Below, piece after piece: positions 24,576 through 35,884 of a stretch of 36,837 nt of DNA; the stretch's first letter is position 1; every line of letters begins with the position of its first letter. This DNA is from Poteriospumella lacustris (Eukaryota > Sar > Chrysophyceae > Chromulinales > Dinobryaceae), in contig SMOI01000307.1 of NCBI GenBank assembly GCA_008000375.1, positions 1 to 36,837 of the forward strand. Reading direction: 5' to 3'. The translations under genes were made by a program, and so were the position numbers. The notes below the pieces were generated by a model. That model saw only the letters and a list, made by a program, of their open reading frames with translations, was not told the DNA's origin and ran no database searches.

Positions 24576-27043
24576 TTACACCTGCTGCACCAGGAAGAGT
24601 TTCACGTGTTTGCCATCGAACAACGGAATCGATTGGTTGTGCATGAAAATGACGCCCCATTGGAACGCCGTGAACCACAAACACGTGAATTTATTGGGTT
24701 GATACTTGCGAATCACAATCGGATGCGGGACGGGCAACAATCCCACCAACGTGGTGCTTTTGATGAAATCAATCACCTGTTTCTCGTCGACACTGTGCGT
24801 CTTCGCGACCAAATCGTCAATCTGCGGCACCAAATGCTTCAACAACCGCAAGATCGTATTCAACGGCATTTCTGCCTTCACTTTCAGTAGCCATTCCTCC
24901 GTCGGCACGAATCGGTTGGATGCAGGAGCTGCCGCGGCTGGTTTGACAGGCGCCTTCTTCACTTGATCGATGTTGCGGTCGGTGGGGGCTGCGGCGTCGG
25001 CTGACACTGCCGTCGTGGAGGCAACTTTACTGGTCGCTTCTGTCGAGTGCACATCTTGAATCTCACCCTCTTGATCGACACGACGCTCCATGTTCTTCGT
25101 CGAGATCAAATCGGTGGGGACACCTTCGGCGTACAACACCTCGTCTTGGTCATCGGTCGAGGACCGTCGCTGGACCTTTCCATGGGTAGATTCACCATTG
25201 CCCAATCGTTTGTCGCGCATCGTTTGGAGACTATTCAACGCGGCGGGTAACGATAACGTCGCCAAGGTTTCAAAGACTTCTTTACGACGTAAAATTGCGT
25301 AAATCAAGTTGCCATTGCCCTCGTATTGATATTGCACGATGTTGTTGAACGTCTCCAACAACAGCGCCACGTAGATGTAATTGCCCTCCGCGGCGTACAA
25401 AAACTTCGGCGAGACGAACAATTTCAACAAATTGGTCAGTTTCAACGCCGACAATGCACACAACGACTTGCAATACGGGCTCACGTTGCAGATGATGGTC
25501 AAATAGCAGCTGTACAACGGAGACAACTTCTCCGAGCCCGAGACGATCATCTTGTGCAGTACAATGATCAACAGATCGGCATAATTACCCGTGAACAATG
25601 GCAGTTCGACGGGCAATCGCATTTGATAGAGCTTGTTCAAGGCGACACCAAAACTACGTTCGCCCGACAGCTTCAGCAACGTGAACGTACACAGATACAT
25701 CAATCCCACCTTCGCGGGATCTTTGCGTCCGTCCAACATGAAGTAGCACAGGGGCAAGAGGATTTCCGTGATATCGCAATGCTTCAAGATGTACGGCATG
25801 AATTTGGGCGTTTCTTCGAGACATTTCCAGAAGAGCAGCAACAATTCTTGTTCGATTTCTACCCGCGTCACCGAATACGGCAAATACGCGTTCTCGACCT
25901 CGTGGCTATTGTTCAACAGCCGCACAAACCCTCGATACAGAAAGTTCAACTGATCGGGGGATTCAATCGCTCCCAAGAAACGGCGGAAGACATTGAAACC
26001 CTGAGCTTGTGTATCGGTGGCCAGTACCGCTGGAAGACCATTCTGAATCGCCGTTGGGTCGTGCGCGATCGGATGACCATAATCCAACAAGATCAGCAAC
26101 ACTTGCACGGCATTCTCCATGACGGTCTTCGCTGTATCTGCAGCTAAGTAATTGCCGTACGGAACACCCCATCCAATCGGATCGTAGCCTGTAATAAGAC
26201 AGCAACAAAGGGGATGGTAAGCGATGGACTACCACGATAGTAGAAAGAGAGCGACGATGCCTTACCGAGTACGGTGTTGATCAGCGAGTTGAAGACAATT
26301 TCGGCGTATGGGGCGTCTACAGAGGTAGCAACTTCCAACCACATGCTTTGACAGAAGTCATAGGTATCAGGGTTCTGATACAACGAGTCACAGAACGCGG
26401 CGGTCATGAGACGCAGAACATCCACACGATTCGAATCAAACTGTGTCGATGTCACGACTGTTTTCTCTGCCGATCCTACACCCGGCGCCCACATTAACGC
26501 AGATTTGAAAGCAGGAGTGTCGATATCACTCTCGCTGAATTCAACGTTGGGATCTTCAATGGTGAACTCCGGTAGGAACAACAAATGAAACAGCGTGTTC
26601 ACCAGAATCACGGCCAGAGGCTCCGATTCTTGCACTTCGTCAGGGCCGGCGGGACTTTTACTTTCCTCTTGTGCATTCTTCACAAATTTCTTGTTCCACA
26701 ACAATTCGTGAACGAAGTGTGATTTGGATTCCAACAAAAATGGGAGCAAGCGCGCCAGAACTCTTGCGCAATTCAAGGCTTGCGGGAAATAAATAGGATA
26801 AGGAGTCTCCACCACTTGGTACAACTGTGCAATCGCTTGTGTGAAGATAACGCGAGAATTTTCCTGTTGATCTTTGATTAATTTTCTCACGTCATCGGGG
26901 GTAATGATCTCAAAGATCTCTTCCGTAGTGAGAACGGTGCGCCATAATTCATCCCAAAACTCATGATCATTGGAATCAACAGGACGTTCGAGAATGGTTT
27001 GGACATGTGTCGCAAATGTAGCCTTACTGGAAGATCCTCCCAT
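24576..27043 (-). CDS. HID1: HID1 protein (Golgi/secretory trafficking)
   Basis: HID1 is a peripheral Golgi protein needed for dense-core vesicle and trans-Golgi trafficking in animals, with relatives in fungi and other eukaryotes. Exons 27043-26266 and 26188-24576 (77-bp GT-AG intron) give 796 residues, close to the 788 of human HID1. It starts MGGSSSK, a good N-myristoylation signal as in the family. The N-terminal half carries conserved NCARVLARLLPFL and LFHLLFLPEF blocks; GYDPIGWGVPYGNYL is read across the splice junction. The C-terminal half ends in the conserved WFTAFQWGVIFMHN stretch, after a Ser/Ala-rich insertion. The gene is flanked by the two inverted GST copies. Confidence 0.9.
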
Positions 27044-27477
27044 GGTCCAATCTGTACCACCTGAAAGCTAAAAATCTAAGATCCGCTTGCCAACCACAAG
27101 AAATGCTGTACAAAAATCTCTAAGAACACGTCGCCCTAAGAGAACAACGGATCACTCTTTGGATATATGGATAAACGATGTGCCTGCGGCATGTATAATA
27201 ATCATCCGTTGTAGGAAGAATAGCCACAACAAGTCGAACAACCGAAGAGGCGAAGCTGGAAGCTTCGTTTCGAATTCTGCAGCAGCGCAGTGTTGCCCAG
27301 CAATCACAGATTGTGGGAGAGTCTGTGAAGACCGCCGATGGCGACTTTGTTGAAGCCAACCTGGAACCTGACCTTCTAATTTCATTCCTTGTGCAGTTCA
27401 CAAAAACGTTTTCATTTCTCTATCATCACAAGAGTGATCTCATTGATGACGATAGATTGCCCCTTGATTACCGAAGA
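27044..27477. other. Divergent promoter region with an unassigned open frame
   Basis: This 434-bp region separates HID1 from the GST pseudogene. A plus-strand frame without an ATG, open from about 27190 and running into the GST copy, reads like ordinary helical protein (for example AKLEASFRILQQRSVAQQ). It could be an exon of a small gene or an old 5' exon of the GST copy. It has no clear start or confirmed splice site, so I do not call it a gene. Confidence 0.4.
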
Positions 27478-28168
27478 ATGCAATCCGATCAGCAGCTGAC
27501 CCTGTACTATCTGCCATTCCGTGCTCGCGCGGAAGCTATTCGCATGATCCTCGAGTATGCTGGAATTCTAACCAGGATGTCACCGTGCCCATGACGGATT
27601 GGAGGGGCATCAAAGGACATACCGAGATCGCTCCTTTCGATTAACTGCCGTCCGTGCGACTGCCTTCTGGCGAGATTATTGCCGAGACGGGTGCCATCGT
27701 CCGGCTGGTTGCCAAACTGGCCAGGATCTATCCTGAAGACCCATTCGCAGCGGCGAGAGCAGACATGGTGTATGAGTTTGCGATGGAGCTGAACGTCATC
27801 AACCCGCTGCTCAACTTCTGGTGCATGCTCAGTGAACCCTGGCAAACCAACTATGCCTCATTTTTCCAGAACCTCCCTCGCAATCTCAACATCATTCAAG
27901 GCATGCTTGGTGATCAAGCCTTCTTCGGAGGCCCCACCCCTCATCACGGCGACTTTGCCATTTTCCACATTTTGGATACCTGTCTCACCGTCAAGGAGGA
28001 CTCCACCCGGCGTTGTTGGCGTACATGGAGCGTGTACGTTCAATTCCTGCGATCGGAATTTATCTGCAGAAGAGAGCAGATCCTGTCAGCTTGGGAATGG
28101 CAGGATCATTTATGCAAGTTGAAGTGGCTAAAGTGTTCGACAATTCGACTGGTGCCCTCCACCACTGA
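27478..28168 (+). pseudogene. Broken glutathione S-transferase copy (inverted relative to 23122-23805)
   Basis: The start ATG at 27478 and the sequence after it match the GST at 23122-23805 codon by codon with scattered substitutions. A one-base loss near 27569 shifts the frame. In the parental frame a CAA codon has become TAA at 27642-27644. A deletion of about 10 bases near 28003 shifts the frame again. The final part differs from the intact copy and ends with TGA at 28166-28168, so the copies had diverged before or while this one decayed. It cannot encode the full enzyme. The two copies face away from each other across HID1. Confidence 0.88.
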
Positions 28169-28849
28169 TCTACTTTCTGTTACATGTTGACCGCGATGTC
28201 ACCTGCCCCCATCGTTGTTTTTGTCCGTGATACAACAAATATTTTATTTGACCAGTTCTGTGTTAGCTTGGCTGTTCTGATGATGGGTTGTAGGATTACA
28301 TCATTGCTCCCATCTGCTTTGTTTTCATGTGATTTTTGTATTACTGACGATATGTTATCAATCCTTCGCGCTTTACTCATTTGGTGCACATGTTTGTTTG
28401 CTTAACTAATTCAACTAACTTCGGTCATCGAGGAAGGTAGAGCCAAGTCAGCACTTATGTCCCATCGAGACTTTTGGGCCGTTTGTGAATGTGGGTAAAT
28501 CTGGGATCTTCTCCGGCCCCCGAAAAATTCGAGGCGGCTTTTTTTCAGTTGAGCTGCTGTTTTTGCCTTGATGATGATCCTGGTCGCGATTCTTCCGCTG
28601 GAAGAGAGGTTCGATATTCTATTTTTCCTTGAGGAAAAGTTTCCGTGGTGGGACCTCAAACACATTCAATAGACCTCACACATAGCGGGCAACTTCTTTT
28701 TGTACTTGTTTGCTTCTGCTTCTTTTTCTCTTTCTTAGTAGTGAGTATTTGATTGCTATACGATTTCGAAGGTACGAAGAAATCTCGATCCCTCTTTCCT
28801 TCTTTACAAATGAAAAATTTCTGAAATCTCTTGTTACAAAATTCTTTAG
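28169..28849. other. Intergenic region, no gene seen
   Basis: 681 bp between the GST pseudogene and the UBA-domain gene. It has T-rich runs near 28540 and 28715, and should hold the downstream gene's promoter. Open frames on either strand are short and unsupported. Confidence 0.55.
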
Positions 28850-31800
28850 ATGGCAGACGTTGTTCACGCGAAGAAACCAGGAATCGCTAAGCATGCCAGT
28901 CCTATGCAAGCCCCATCCAGCGGAAGCGGTGGTGGTGACTCTGATGAGGAATACGGAAATATCGTTGAAGACAAAGAACTCAAGCATCCTGTCATCAAGA
29001 AAACTCTGTCCAAGTATGGAGTAAGCAATGAAATCGTTAAGAAATTATCCGTTCAAAACAATTCCGATGGCGACTCGGATGACGAAGAATATGGCAAGCC
29101 TGTCAAGGACCCCGAATTAGTTCCTATCCCCGACAGATTACAACATCCTATCGTTCAGACTCGTTCCTTGTCACGATATGGTTCCATCACAATTCAGAAG
29201 CCCATCATCGAAAATCCTCGCAGTGATTCGGACGATGAGTATGGAACCGTCGTTGAAGAAGGATTGGTACCGGTAAGCACCGTCGCCCCATCGCATCCAT
29301 ATTACCTTGTCTCAGTTCCTTAACTCTTGCTTTTCTTCTGTCGAATCATGGTGGCTATACATACTTAGGAGGATTCTGGATCAGCAGCAAACAACAATAA
29401 CAACACCACCTCGTCCAATGTACGTTGAATGATTCTTCTTCTGACACTGCCTTCGTTGCCTATTCGTGACTGTGTTGTGATTTCGCATCATTTATAGTAA
29501 CTCTATGTGCACTGTGTAATTCCGTAATTCAGATCACTTCCAAGTCTTCTGCGGGTCTTTCGTCTTCTCTTCCTTCCACTTCTTCTGCCTCCTCTTCTTT
29601 ACCAGCAGCGGCCGGTGCACCCTCGGCACCAGAAGCAGCAGCAACCACAGCGGGGCGTGTTTCGGGTGCAAGTTTGTTACAGGCGTCGAAGGCGTACATG
29701 GGCATGTTGCGAAGTAAAACCGATATCGCGGCCACCAGTACCCCCGGTAAGCCAACGACTGGGGCACCGGTGGCTCCGGTATTGGCTTCGACGACCACGA
29801 CCCCGACTGTACCGTCGTCTGACACTCCGTCGGTGGCGGCGGCGGTGGCGGCAACGGCTGGTGTCCCATCGTCGCCATCGCTCGATGACACGCCTGTTGA
29901 AGACGATCCAGAGTACCACGCTCTCTTGCAACGTGGATACAAGCGAGGACAGGCCTCCATGATCATAAAGAAGAAGCGAAGCCGACAAAGCATATCGCCC
30001 ACCGCGTCCAACAACACGTTGTCTACCGCTACCAACGCTGCCAATTCTGCCAATGGCAATACTCCGGGCAATCGGTTGATGAGCTTCTCCGACATTCCGC
30101 TGGTGTCCGTGTCCAGTGACGACGTCGTCGAGCACAAGTCACCCGAACGTGTCGCCCTTCGCCCCACGGCCACATCGAGACCGTTGACCTCGGTACAAGA
30201 GCGATCGGTGCAAAACCTGATGACTGCGGGCATGACACGTGACGATGCGACGGTGTACGTGTGCAGTGGCGCTACCAACATGACGGAAGTGCTCACAGCG
30301 TTAAACAGTTCCAATGCCAATCGTGCGACTGCCACTACTACCACTACCCAGCAAACTGGTGCCGCATCGAATACCGTCAGACCTGCATCCCCGCTGCCTT
30401 CTCCGACGGCCGCTACTACCACGGCGGCAACGCAATCCCCAGCCGCCAATTTCGTACGTGATCGCTGTCATCCAGCTGCTTTGCCATTTGTCTTGTGCGC
30501 TCATTTTCCGTGTGTTTCTGGTGACGTAGGCGTCTCCCTCACGTGTACAGCAGCCGCAGCAACAACAACAACAACAACATCGACAATCGGCGGGTACGCC
30601 CACCGCCATTGCCATGTCCGTCGCGGCACCTGCGGAGAGCTTCCTGGCGGCCAATCATGCGCATAACCCACATGAAATCGCGCTGACTCCTGCGGTCCAT
30701 GCCGAGGTCATCGAGGACGACGACGGGTCAGCGAGTGGTAACTCCGCGTTGAGTCTCTCGGCGGTGTATGCGGAGGGTGACCATGGTGCGCAGCCACCGG
30801 CCAACGACATCCACACAGCACCCGCGCAGGCTTACCCATCCACCACCACTACCACCACATCTCATCATCATACTACGGGCCCACGTGACGAATATGGCGA
30901 TGACGACGACGGCGACGAAGAAGAAGACGAAGAAGCGATGAATCAACGTATCCAAGTGATGATTGAAGAGCAACGCGCTGAATTTGGCGTGTGCATGTAC
31001 GACGTACTGAAAATGGAAGATGAAGGGCCCATGCGGCGCTTGATTGCCGAGGGATATCGACCGGAGGATGCCGTGCGCTTGATCTTTGAGCGCAAGGGAT
31101 ACGTGAGTGCGAAGCCGCTGCCTCAGCCTCGTCGACAGAAGCCGCCCGTGACACACCACCAACCGCAGCCTCAGCCGCAGCCACAGCCACAGCACCAGCC
31201 TCAGCACCAGCACCAGCCGTATCCACCGATGCAGCCCTATGCACAGCCCGTCGCGTATCAACAACAACAACAACAACAACCACCGTATACCGTACCGACA
31301 CCATCGTCGGCGTATCCCCTGCAGCATACCACCTCGGCCCACGCGATGATGCCCATGGCATCGCCGGGTGCGCCTGTCGGTGGATATCCACCGCTGCACC
31401 CATCCGCTGCCGCCCATCCTAAGCCACCCTTGCATCCCAATCATGGCAGTTTCCACCACCGAGGCCCCCATCCAGCGACAATGACGACACACGACGATGA
31501 AAAAAGCGATGCAGGCCCCGCGTCGTCTCACGGTGGACACAGTGTCATCTCCAGTAGCGACATGGGTGATTTCGACGAGAGTGGTGGCGACGACGACAGT
31601 GAGGGAGAGGAGGATGGTGACTACGGCGACGAACACGATGATTTCGCTTCGGAATACAGCGGTAGTCGACCCGGAGGTCGTCGCAACAACACTGAGCTAC
31701 CGCAGTACAAACTGGGTGGCGGAGGCGGTAAAGCCAAGACGAAGAGTGGTACCCATGCGAAACGGTCCACTGCCGAAGAGACTGAAGATGCCCATGGCGC

Positions 31801-32476
31801 CGCAGGTGGCGGAGGTGATGGCAGTTTTGGGTCTTTTTTACGGAAGAAGACGATGCGGAAGATGAAGGTTTTCTTGGGCTTACCTGTGGGGGATCATCAC
31901 TTGAAACGTGACAAGTTTGGCAATGTGAAGAGTGAAGACGAACGGAACATTCAGAAGAAACTTCGCTACAAAGACAGTGACGTGCAAGCGATCATCGGTA
32001 TGGGCTTTACCAAGGAACAGGCCGTTGCTGCATTGGCAGCGAATAAAAACAAAGTCAATGACGCGGTCAATGCCTTATTGGTGGAGGTAGATTCGTCCAA
32101 ACCGGCCCAAACGTCGCCTCGGCGGATGTCGTCCATGCCGCCGTCGGGTGGAGCCTATCCACCAACGCAATATCCTTCATTTTACGGTGCCTATCCCGCG
32201 CCTATGCCGCAACCGGCACCCATGCCTGCCAGTCCATACGGCTACCCCGTTCACCCGGGAATGTACCCACAATCGCCACCACAACCCATGCCTGGCTATG
32301 GTGGGTATCCTCCGTCACCGTACGGTGGAAGTTACTACCCGCCACCCAATGCTCCCCCTGGCATGATGATGGGTGGCCCCGTCCCCACTCCTCCTCCTCA
32401 TGGATATGCACCCGCCCCGTATGGATATTCACCCAACCACGGTATGCAACCACCACCTGGCTACGGTTGGCGATAA
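28850..32476 (+). CDS. Large UBA-domain protein with N-terminal acidic repeats and prion-like tail
   Basis: I do not recognise the gene as a whole. Exons: 28850-29272, 29369-29419, 29533-30453 and 30551-32476 (introns 96, 113 and 97 bp, GT-AG); 1106 residues in perfect frame. Residues 30-57, 75-111 and 126-141 repeat a module: DSDEEYG, an acidic/proline link, then HPVI or HPIV and LSKYG or LSRYG. A UBA-like segment is at about 383-420 (VQNLMTAGMTRDDATVYV) and another helical module at about 600-650. A good UBA domain is at about 940-980 (AIIGMGFTKEQAVAALAA). Between them lie Thr/Ala-, Gln/Pro/His- and Asp-rich stretches. The last 120 residues are Pro/Tyr/Gly-rich. Ubiquitin binding is likely from the UBA; a role in condensates is inference only. 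Confidence 0.75.
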
Positions 32477-33001
32477 CCCTCTACCTCCTTCTGCTCTTCC
32501 ACCTCCGGTGGTGACAGCGTACATGTCGTTACTTTCTCCGCATTAATGTCTCGTGGCCATTGATAGGAATGGTGTACATCAAACTACTTGTCTTTTTCTT
32601 TTTGTTTAGTTCCTTCTTCTTTTGTGTTCCTGCGTGGAGACGTGTTCGGTTTGTTATTGGTTTTGCTTTGTTTTGTCGCGCATAAGTTTTTTCGTGTTGT
32701 TGTCCTGGCGAGAACAGTTGACAGTTGGTTTCCCGCTGTTGTGCCTGTGTGTACATAGATATTTGAATTGTCCGTGAATTAATCCTGCATTGTTGAGCAC
32801 ACCTGTTCCAATCCGTGTAACTGAGAAGCAATAAGTATACGATTCAGATTGTTAGCGGTGACCGTGTCTCCTGTACTGTACAGGGTATGGAAGCGTTTCA
32901 TTCTCTGAAGTTGGTGCGATAACGTACATTTTCCTTATATAAGACACAGAATAAGAGGTACACTACTTTGTCATTTGTATGCAACAATAATGTACTTTCA
33001 C
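32477..33001. other. Intergenic region before palindrome 2
   Basis: 525 bp holding the presumed 3' UTR of the UBA gene (T-rich around 32580-32700) and the flank of the NOP53 arm. I see no gene in it. Confidence 0.6.
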
Positions 33002-33090
33002 TCTCTCCGGTCCAATCGAATGGAGGCGCCGTGTGAGAGAGAGCCCGCCGGGTCAAGAACTATCTATCGATGTCTTATCTTGCCCTATGA

Positions 33091-33098
33091 TCACGTGA
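33091..33098. promoter_or_regulatory. E-box TCACGTGA upstream of NOP53 copy A
   Basis: A perfect palindromic CACGTG site with flanking T and A, 59 bp before the ATG and kept in both arms. Such sites bind bHLH factors (Myc/Max-, USF- or Cbf1-type) and often control ribosome-biogenesis genes. Its use here is inferred. Confidence 0.4.
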
Positions 33099-33157
33099 CG
33101 CTTGTTGCATCAGACAGTATTGATATCAGGCGTTGAATCACCACCAACCTGTACACC

Positions 33158-34387
33158 ATGTCCGCCAAACGAACCAAGCGCATTCGGCAAACGAATGAAG
33201 AATACGAGTCGGCAGTGCAACAAGAATCCCAACAGAAGGTTCTGACGGGCGTTGACAACGAGAATCTATTCACAGTGGACCGCGCGGGCTCCAAATCCAA
33301 GCGGCGGAAAGTACAGGAGGAGATCTTGCCGAAGGAGCAGGGCAAGTTCGTCTCGAAGACCGAACAGCATCTGATCCAAAAGCAGTTGAAGCGCTTGCAG
33401 TCTGGCCAGCCGCGCAAACTATATGGCAGCAATGTGGTCGACCTTCCATCGAGCGACAAGAAAATCGTCTCCAAGCTGGAGGACATTTGGTCGGAGGGCG
33501 ACGAATCCGACGCGTCGTCGTCGAAGAAGGCCCGGCCGCACAAACACTCGTTGAAGGTGGCTTTGCCCGGACAGTCGTACAATCCTTCGTTTGAGGACCA
33601 CCAAGACACATTGGCTCAAGCAGTATCCATCCACATGAAGAAGATCGAGGATGCCAAGACGGCCTTCGACTTGATTGCGGAGCAAGAGGCAGAGGCGCAG
33701 AAGAACCAACAGAGCCTGACGTTGGCGGGCGACAGCAGCGATGATGAAGACGACGAGGACGAAGACGGCAGCGATGGAGCGACGAAAAAGAAGAAGACAG
33801 GCCCCAAGTACAACGTGAGCGGCGAGAAGATGCAAGCGATGACGGCAGTGATCATGGACGAGGACCAATCCTCCGGCAGCGACGACAGCGACGACGAGAG
33901 CAACGCCTCCGACGACGAGGATGCCAAGAACAAGAAGCGGCGCCAGAAGGTTCTCACGAAGGCCCAACGCAACAAGCGTCGCGCTCGTCGCCAAGCAGAA
34001 CACGAGGCGAAGCTGGTTGCGATGGAGAAGAAGAAGCTGTGCGACATCATCGTCGTCAAGCATATCAAGAAGAACCTGGCCAAGGAAGAAGCGGAGCGGC
34101 TGGCCCAGAAGAAGGTGCGCGAGGCACTCGAGGTAGAGCGAAAGCGCGCCGAAGAAGAAGAGAAGACCAAGCGACTCCGCAGCTACGAAGTAAGCGCAGT
34201 GCCGCTGACGGACGAGCTGCAGGGAAGTTTGCGGGCGATCAAGCCGAAGGGTGCCCCCGCGTTGGACACCATGCAGTCGATGATCGCTTCCGGAGAGACC
34301 AGAGCTGCCTTCGCCCGCAAGCGTCGTGCGTACGAGAAGCCACATGGCGCGAAGCGGCAGAAGTGGATCCCGAAGTACAAAGTGTAA
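33158..34387 (+). CDS. NOP53: Nop53/GLTSCR2 ribosome biogenesis factor, copy A
   Basis: Nucleolar factor of 60S maturation that brings the Mtr4 helicase and exosome to pre-60S particles for 7S/5.8S processing. 409 residues, single exon, a little shorter than yeast (455) and human (478). The family signature ALPGQSYNPSFEDHQ lies at about 135-149. It is followed by acidic Asp/Ser clusters (SSDDEDDEDED), then a long basic and coiled helix (KKRRQKVLTKAQRNKRRARR). The C-terminal block LTDELQGSLRAIKPKG, near residue 350, matches the family's conserved end, and the last residues are basic (KRQKWIPKYKV). Start chosen as the first ATG, in a GTACACCATG context. Tail to tail with an identical copy at 34588-35817. 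Confidence 0.9.
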   Translation: MSAKRTKRIRQTNEEYESAVQQESQQKVLTGVDNENLFTVDRAGSKSKRRKVQEEILPKEQGKFVSKTEQHLIQKQLKRLQSGQPRKLYGSNVVDLPSSDKKIVSKLEDIWSEGDESDASSSKKARPHKHSLKVALPGQSYNPSFEDHQDTLAQAVSIHMKKIEDAKTAFDLIAEQEAEAQKNQQSLTLAGDSSDDEDDEDEDGSDGATKKKKTGPKYNVSGEKMQAMTAVIMDEDQSSGSDDSDDESNASDDEDAKNKKRRQKVLTKAQRNKRRARRQAEHEAKLVAMEKKKLCDIIVVKHIKKNLAKEEAERLAQKKVREALEVERKRAEEEEKTKRLRSYEVSAVPLTDELQGSLRAIKPKGAPALDTMQSMIASGETRAAFARKRRAYEKPHGAKRQKWIPKYKV

Positions 34388-34388
34388 G

Positions 34389-34586
34389 CTTTTTTTCGGG
34401 ATGTGTTCGTGTTTTGAGTTTGGATGGGTTTTGTTATCGACTATGGTTTTTTATTGTCCGCTTGTAAACATTGAAGTATTGATTTGCTCTGAGTTCTTTT
34501 ACAAAGTCATTTACAAAAGAAGAACTGCTATAGTTATGCTCAAACCCAACACCAACGATACAATCCACCCGCACCAAGTGTCCAAA
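34389..34586. other. Spacer between the two NOP53 copies
   Basis: 198-bp unrelated loop of palindrome 2. It holds both 3' UTRs, so these must be short (under 200 bp) or overlap. T-rich on the A side. Read-through from either gene would enter the opposite copy in antisense. Confidence 0.8.
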
Positions 34587-34587
34587 C

Positions 34588-35817
34588 TTACACTTTGTAC
34601 TTCGGGATCCACTTCTGCCGCTTCGCGCCATGTGGCTTCTCGTACGCACGACGCTTGCGGGCGAAGGCAGCTCTGGTCTCTCCGGAAGCGATCATCGACT
34701 GCATGGTGTCCAACGCGGGGGCACCCTTCGGCTTGATCGCCCGCAAACTTCCCTGCAGCTCGTCCGTCAGCGGCACTGCGCTTACTTCGTAGCTGCGGAG
34801 TCGCTTGGTCTTCTCTTCTTCTTCGGCGCGCTTTCGCTCTACCTCGAGTGCCTCGCGCACCTTCTTCTGGGCCAGCCGCTCCGCTTCTTCCTTGGCCAGG
34901 TTCTTCTTGATATGCTTGACGACGATGATGTCGCACAGCTTCTTCTTCTCCATCGCAACCAGCTTCGCCTCGTGTTCTGCTTGGCGACGAGCGCGACGCT
35001 TGTTGCGTTGGGCCTTCGTGAGAACCTTCTGGCGCCGCTTCTTGTTCTTGGCATCCTCGTCGTCGGAGGCGTTGCTCTCGTCGTCGCTGTCGTCGCTGCC
35101 GGAGGATTGGTCCTCGTCCATGATCACTGCCGTCATCGCTTGCATCTTCTCGCCGCTCACGTTGTACTTGGGGCCTGTCTTCTTCTTTTTCGTCGCTCCA
35201 TCGCTGCCGTCTTCGTCCTCGTCGTCTTCATCATCGCTGCTGTCGCCCGCCAACGTCAGGCTCTGTTGGTTCTTCTGCGCCTCTGCCTCTTGCTCCGCAA
35301 TCAAGTCGAAGGCCGTCTTGGCATCCTCGATCTTCTTCATGTGGATGGATACTGCTTGAGCCAATGTGTCTTGGTGGTCCTCAAACGAAGGATTGTACGA
35401 CTGTCCGGGCAAAGCCACCTTCAACGAGTGTTTGTGCGGCCGGGCCTTCTTCGACGACGACGCGTCGGATTCGTCGCCCTCCGACCAAATGTCCTCCAGC
35501 TTGGAGACGATTTTCTTGTCGCTCGATGGAAGGTCGACCACATTGCTGCCATATAGTTTGCGCGGCTGGCCAGACTGCAAGCGCTTCAACTGCTTTTGGA
35601 TCAGATGCTGTTCGGTCTTCGAGACGAACTTGCCCTGCTCCTTCGGCAAGATCTCCTCCTGTACTTTCCGCCGCTTGGATTTGGAGCCCGCGCGGTCCAC
35701 TGTGAATAGATTCTCGTTGTCAACGCCCGTCAGAACCTTCTGTTGGGATTCTTGTTGCACTGCCGACTCGTATTCTTCATTCGTTTGCCGAATGCGCTTG
35801 GTTCGTTTGGCGGACAT
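34588..35817 (-). CDS. NOP53: Nop53/GLTSCR2 ribosome biogenesis factor, copy B
   Basis: Exact mirror of the gene at 33158-34387: the same 409 residues, the same upstream 156 bp and the same stop codon. Everything said of copy A applies, including the SYNPSFEDHQ and LTDELQGSLR signatures. Only the sequence after the stop differs, so the copies differ by 3' UTR alone. There is no damaged codon, and it should be functional if transcribed. Confidence 0.9.
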   Translation of the reverse strand: MSAKRTKRIRQTNEEYESAVQQESQQKVLTGVDNENLFTVDRAGSKSKRRKVQEEILPKEQGKFVSKTEQHLIQKQLKRLQSGQPRKLYGSNVVDLPSSDKKIVSKLEDIWSEGDESDASSSKKARPHKHSLKVALPGQSYNPSFEDHQDTLAQAVSIHMKKIEDAKTAFDLIAEQEAEAQKNQQSLTLAGDSSDDEDDEDEDGSDGATKKKKTGPKYNVSGEKMQAMTAVIMDEDQSSGSDDSDDESNASDDEDAKNKKRRQKVLTKAQRNKRRARRQAEHEAKLVAMEKKKLCDIIVVKHIKKNLAKEEAERLAQKKVREALEVERKRAEEEEKTKRLRSYEVSAVPLTDELQGSLRAIKPKGAPALDTMQSMIASGETRAAFARKRRAYEKPHGAKRQKWIPKYKV

Positions 35818-35876
35818 GGTGTACAGGTTGGTGGTGATTCAACGCCTGATATCAATACTGTCTGATGCAACAAGCG

Positions 35877-35884
35877 TCACGTGA
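35877..35884. promoter_or_regulatory. E-box TCACGTGA upstream of NOP53 copy B
   Basis: Mirror of the site at 33091-33098, same distance to the start codon. Function inferred from sequence only. Confidence 0.4.

Larger units (their letters stand above)
33002..34388 (+). repeat. Palindrome 2, left arm (NOP53 copy A)
   Basis: Inverted copy of 34587-35973. Position p pairs with 68975 minus p over 1387 bp with no gap. It starts 156 bp upstream of the ATG and ends one base after the stop codon. I read the 156-bp upstream part base by base in both arms and it is identical; the coding part is identical in all frames. Confidence 0.95.

Noticed and set aside
30728-31636. 302-codon minus-strand frame inside the UBA gene
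   Set aside because: Antisense of Gln/Pro/His repeats; the plus-strand gene explains the region.
33419-34345. 308-codon hydrophobic antisense frame in NOP53 (mirror at 34630-35556)
   Set aside because: Shadow of Lys/Glu/Asp-rich codons read backwards, which give Leu/Val/Phe; no start context or homologue.
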